Shown piece after piece: positions 13,676 through 15,240 of a stretch of 15,240 nt of DNA. The stretch lies in contig FR894566.1 of NCBI GenBank assembly GCA_000436115.1, positions 1 through 15,240 of the forward strand, read 5' to 3'. How positions within the stretch are numbered: position 1 is the stretch's first letter; every line of letters begins with the position of its first letter. Both the position numbers and the translations under genes were made by a program. The DNA is from Firmicutes bacterium CAG:534 (GTDB taxonomy: Bacteria; Bacillota; Clostridia; Lachnospirales; Lachnospiraceae). Below the pieces are notes generated by a model. It had not been told where the DNA came from and made no database searches. It was given only the letters and a program-made list of their open reading frames with translations.

Positions 13676-14154
13676 GGCGTAACCTTCTCTCTTGTATCTT
13701 CGTATTTTTTGGTCAGGATCGTTCCGTGATCCTTATATTTCTTCAAAATGAAATGGGTTGCCGTGCTCAAAACTCCGTCTAAGGTTGACAGCTTATCAGA
13801 CACAAAGCTGGAAACAGCCTTTAAGGATTTGCCATCCAGGGTAACCAGAAGGTCATAGCCTCCGGATATCAGATAAACGCTGTTTACCTCCGGATATTTA
13901 TAGATCCTCTCTGCGATATTGTCATAGCCCTGTCCTCTTTGGGGTGTGATCCTCACTTCAATTAATGCCGTTACCTTTTCAATGGAAGTCTTTTCCCAGT
14001 CGATCATGGTATGATATCCGCAAATAACTCCCTCATCCTCCAGGGCCTTTAACTCATTGGCAATGTCAATTTCCTCGGCTCCCAGGATGACAGCCAGCTC
14101 TTTAATGTCAATACGGCTGTTTTTTTCAATAATGGACAAAATCTGTTCTCTCAT
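13672..14154 (-). CDS. Lrp/AsnC family transcriptional regulator
   Basis: 160 residues. The N-terminal 50 form the winged helix-turn-helix (DIKELAVILGAEEIDIANELKALEDEGVI), and about 60-140 form the RAM ligand-binding and oligomerisation domain with SGGYDLLV (97-104) and the following KSLKAVSSFVSDKLSTLDGV. Proteins of this family bind amino acids and form octamers on DNA. The start at ATG 14154 has GAGAGGAA upstream and lies nine bases after the stop of the HypE-like gene. The stop overlaps the aminotransferase start. Ligand unknown; the neighbour suggests an amino acid. The tail after 140 (KKYKDHGTILTKKYEDTREK) is basic and somewhat longer than in the shortest family members. Confidence 0.92.
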   Translation of the reverse strand: MREQILSIIEKNSRIDIKELAVILGAEEIDIANELKALEDEGVICGYHTMIDWEKTSIEKVTALIEVRITPQRGQGYDNIAERIYKYPEVNSVYLISGGYDLLVTLDGKSLKAVSSFVSDKLSTLDGVLSTATHFILKKYKDHGTILTKKYEDTREKVTP

Positions 14155-14163
14155 AGTTTCCTC

Positions 14164-15153
14164 TCATTCTGCCGCCCGGGCGGCTTTTAATTTCCATATC
14201 TCATCCGGCTTGACAGGTTCCAGATATCTGATCTCGTCATGATTTACGATCAGCTTGTCATTTCCCTTTTGCGTTCTGCCGATCAGCGCTGCTTCTATCT
14301 CACATGCAGCAAGCTCTTCCACCAGCTTTTCCCCATTTGATGCAGCGATCAGAAGGCAGCCCCCTGATAACAGTTCATAGGGATTTAAATCATAAAACTC
14401 ACAGATCTCAACGGTCTCCTGCTTTACCGGAATTTTTTGCAGATCTACGGTCAGTCCAACGCCTAATTTACGGGATAATTCCCACAACGCACCAAAAATT
14501 CCTCCGTTCCTCACATCATGCATTGCATAAACGCCGGACTTCCGGGCTATTGCGGCCTCTGACGCCACAGACAGGTAAACTTCAAACCCTGCCGCCCTTC
14601 TGATCAGGGACAGGGGATACCGTACTGCCAGTTCCTTTTCTCTTTCTGCTGCGATCAGCGAGGTTGCTTCCAGACCGATCCACTTTGTAAGAACCAGGTC
14701 AAGCTCTTCCGGATTACCCTGCAAAGCTTCACAGGAACTCTCCCGTTTTCCTACTGCCGTTGCCGTGATCACCGGTGTATGTACTGCCCTGCTTACTTCC
14801 GTATGACCTCCCACCACGCAGATCCCCAGCTGATCACAGGCCCTTTCCGCCTGTTCCATAATCTGACGAAGCTCTGCCTCCTGTGACTGCAGCGGCAATG
14901 TGACCGCCAGTGTTGCTGCCGCCGCCTCTGCGCCTGCAGCGGCAAGATTGTTCGCTGCTGCCATCACGGCCAGATAAGCGGAATTTGGTACGGGAAGTGT
15001 AATGGTCTGGGTAGAAACAGCCGGCTCCATCCACGATAAAAAGGCGCAGTCCATTCCTATCCCTGCGCCCTTTATTTTTTCATTTCCTGTTGCCTTTATC
15101 TGCCTGAAAACGGAGCGTTTTAAGATGCTCTCCGATACTTTCCCCTCTTTCAT
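14164..15153 (-). CDS. AIR synthase-related (PurM/HypE-like) ATP-binding protein
   Basis: 329 residues of the PurM/HypE/SelD/ThiL superfamily. The N-terminal half has GIGMDCAFL (31-39), in the place of the metal/ATP-binding DDxA loop, an Ala-rich helix (64-82), and VVGGHTEVSRAV (113-124). The C-terminal half has MHDVRNGGIFGALWELS (211-227) and PYELLSGGCLLIA (258-270), both superfamily hallmarks. True HypE, the carbamoyl dehydratase of NiFe hydrogenase maturation, ends in a reactive Cys in a PRIC-type tail; this protein ends KLKAARAAE with no Cys, and no hyp gene is in view, so it is probably a relative with another role. The ATG at 15153 has AAGGGAAG upstream. It is the first complete gene of the cluster with lrp and the aminotransferase. 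Confidence 0.82.
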   Translation of the reverse strand: MKEGKVSESILKRSVFRQIKATGNEKIKGAGIGMDCAFLSWMEPAVSTQTITLPVPNSAYLAVMAAANNLAAAGAEAAAATLAVTLPLQSQEAELRQIMEQAERACDQLGICVVGGHTEVSRAVHTPVITATAVGKRESSCEALQGNPEELDLVLTKWIGLEATSLIAAEREKELAVRYPLSLIRRAAGFEVYLSVASEAAIARKSGVYAMHDVRNGGIFGALWELSRKLGVGLTVDLQKIPVKQETVEICEFYDLNPYELLSGGCLLIAASNGEKLVEELAACEIEAALIGRTQKGNDKLIVNHDEIRYLEPVKPDEIWKLKAARAAE

Positions 15154-15175
15154 GGCTTCCCTTCTTGCAAATACT

Positions 15176-15240
15176 CTATTGCCCTTCTTCTGCTGCGGGC
15201 TGTGCAGGCTGACCTTCTGCCGGAGGCGCTGCTTCTGCCG
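15176..15240 (-). CDS. C-terminal tail of an Ala/Pro/Glu-rich protein (partial)
   Basis: One minus-strand frame reads AEAAPPAEGQPAQPAAEEGQ and then a TAG stop at 15178-15176. This low-complexity composition is common at the ends of secreted or ribosome-associated Firmicute proteins, so I take it as the real frame. Another open frame would run to a TGA overlapping the HypE-like ATG (ending RAIEYLQEGKP); it cannot be fully excluded. Too short to identify; the gene continues beyond the right edge. Confidence 0.4.
   Translation of the reverse strand, partial: AEAAPPAEGQPAQPAAEEGQ

Overview
The window looks like chromosomal DNA of a Gram-positive gut anaerobe of the Clostridia, most likely Lachnospiraceae. 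This rests on moderate GC content, strong AGGAGG-type ribosome binding sites, sigma-A promoters, intrinsic terminators, and the gene repertoire (DUF624/YesL protein, Amt-PII fusion, two-part GNAT protein, Lrp next to a class I aminotransferase). The genus is inferred, not proven. No rRNA, tRNA, CRISPR array, insertion sequence or phage gene was seen. No gap between genes exceeds about 225 bases. Almost all genes lie on the minus strand; only a cyclophilin and a SIMPL lipoprotein (about 11.0-12.4 kb) are on the plus strand.

Reading the minus strand from the right edge: the tail of an unidentified Ala/Pro/Glu-rich protein, a HypE/PurM-like protein, an Lrp/AsnC regulator and a PLP aminotransferase form a tight cluster (9-base gap, then ATGA overlap). 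It ends at a bidirectional terminator near 12.45-12.49 kb shared with the convergent ppiB-SIMPL pair. ppiB diverges from a GNAT acetyltransferase with an extra N-terminal domain. Next comes an ammonium channel fused to a PII regulator, with its own consensus promoter and a leader carrying two successive terminator-like hairpins. After it come a secreted four-repeat protein of unknown function, metG, an alpha/beta hydrolase and a small secreted protein. A well-spaced promoter then starts GNAT - YesL-like membrane protein - membrane diguanylate cyclase. At the left edge is the N-terminus of a sugar-type ABC transporter ATPase.

Most genes are ordinary housekeeping or accessory genes. The parts most worth a second look are the leader RNAs. 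Both amt and metG appear to have a TTGACA promoter followed within about 10-20 bases of the predicted start by an intrinsic terminator that lies before the coding start, which suggests transcription attenuation. The amt leader also carries a near-perfect 13-base direct repeat that permits a competing pairing. Other points of interest are an Amt-PII fusion lacking the usual T-loop tyrosine, an ABAB four-repeat secreted protein, a HypE-like protein without the HypE C-terminal cysteine, and a possible 12-codon leader ORF before the hydrolase. No plainly new multi-gene system could be demonstrated.
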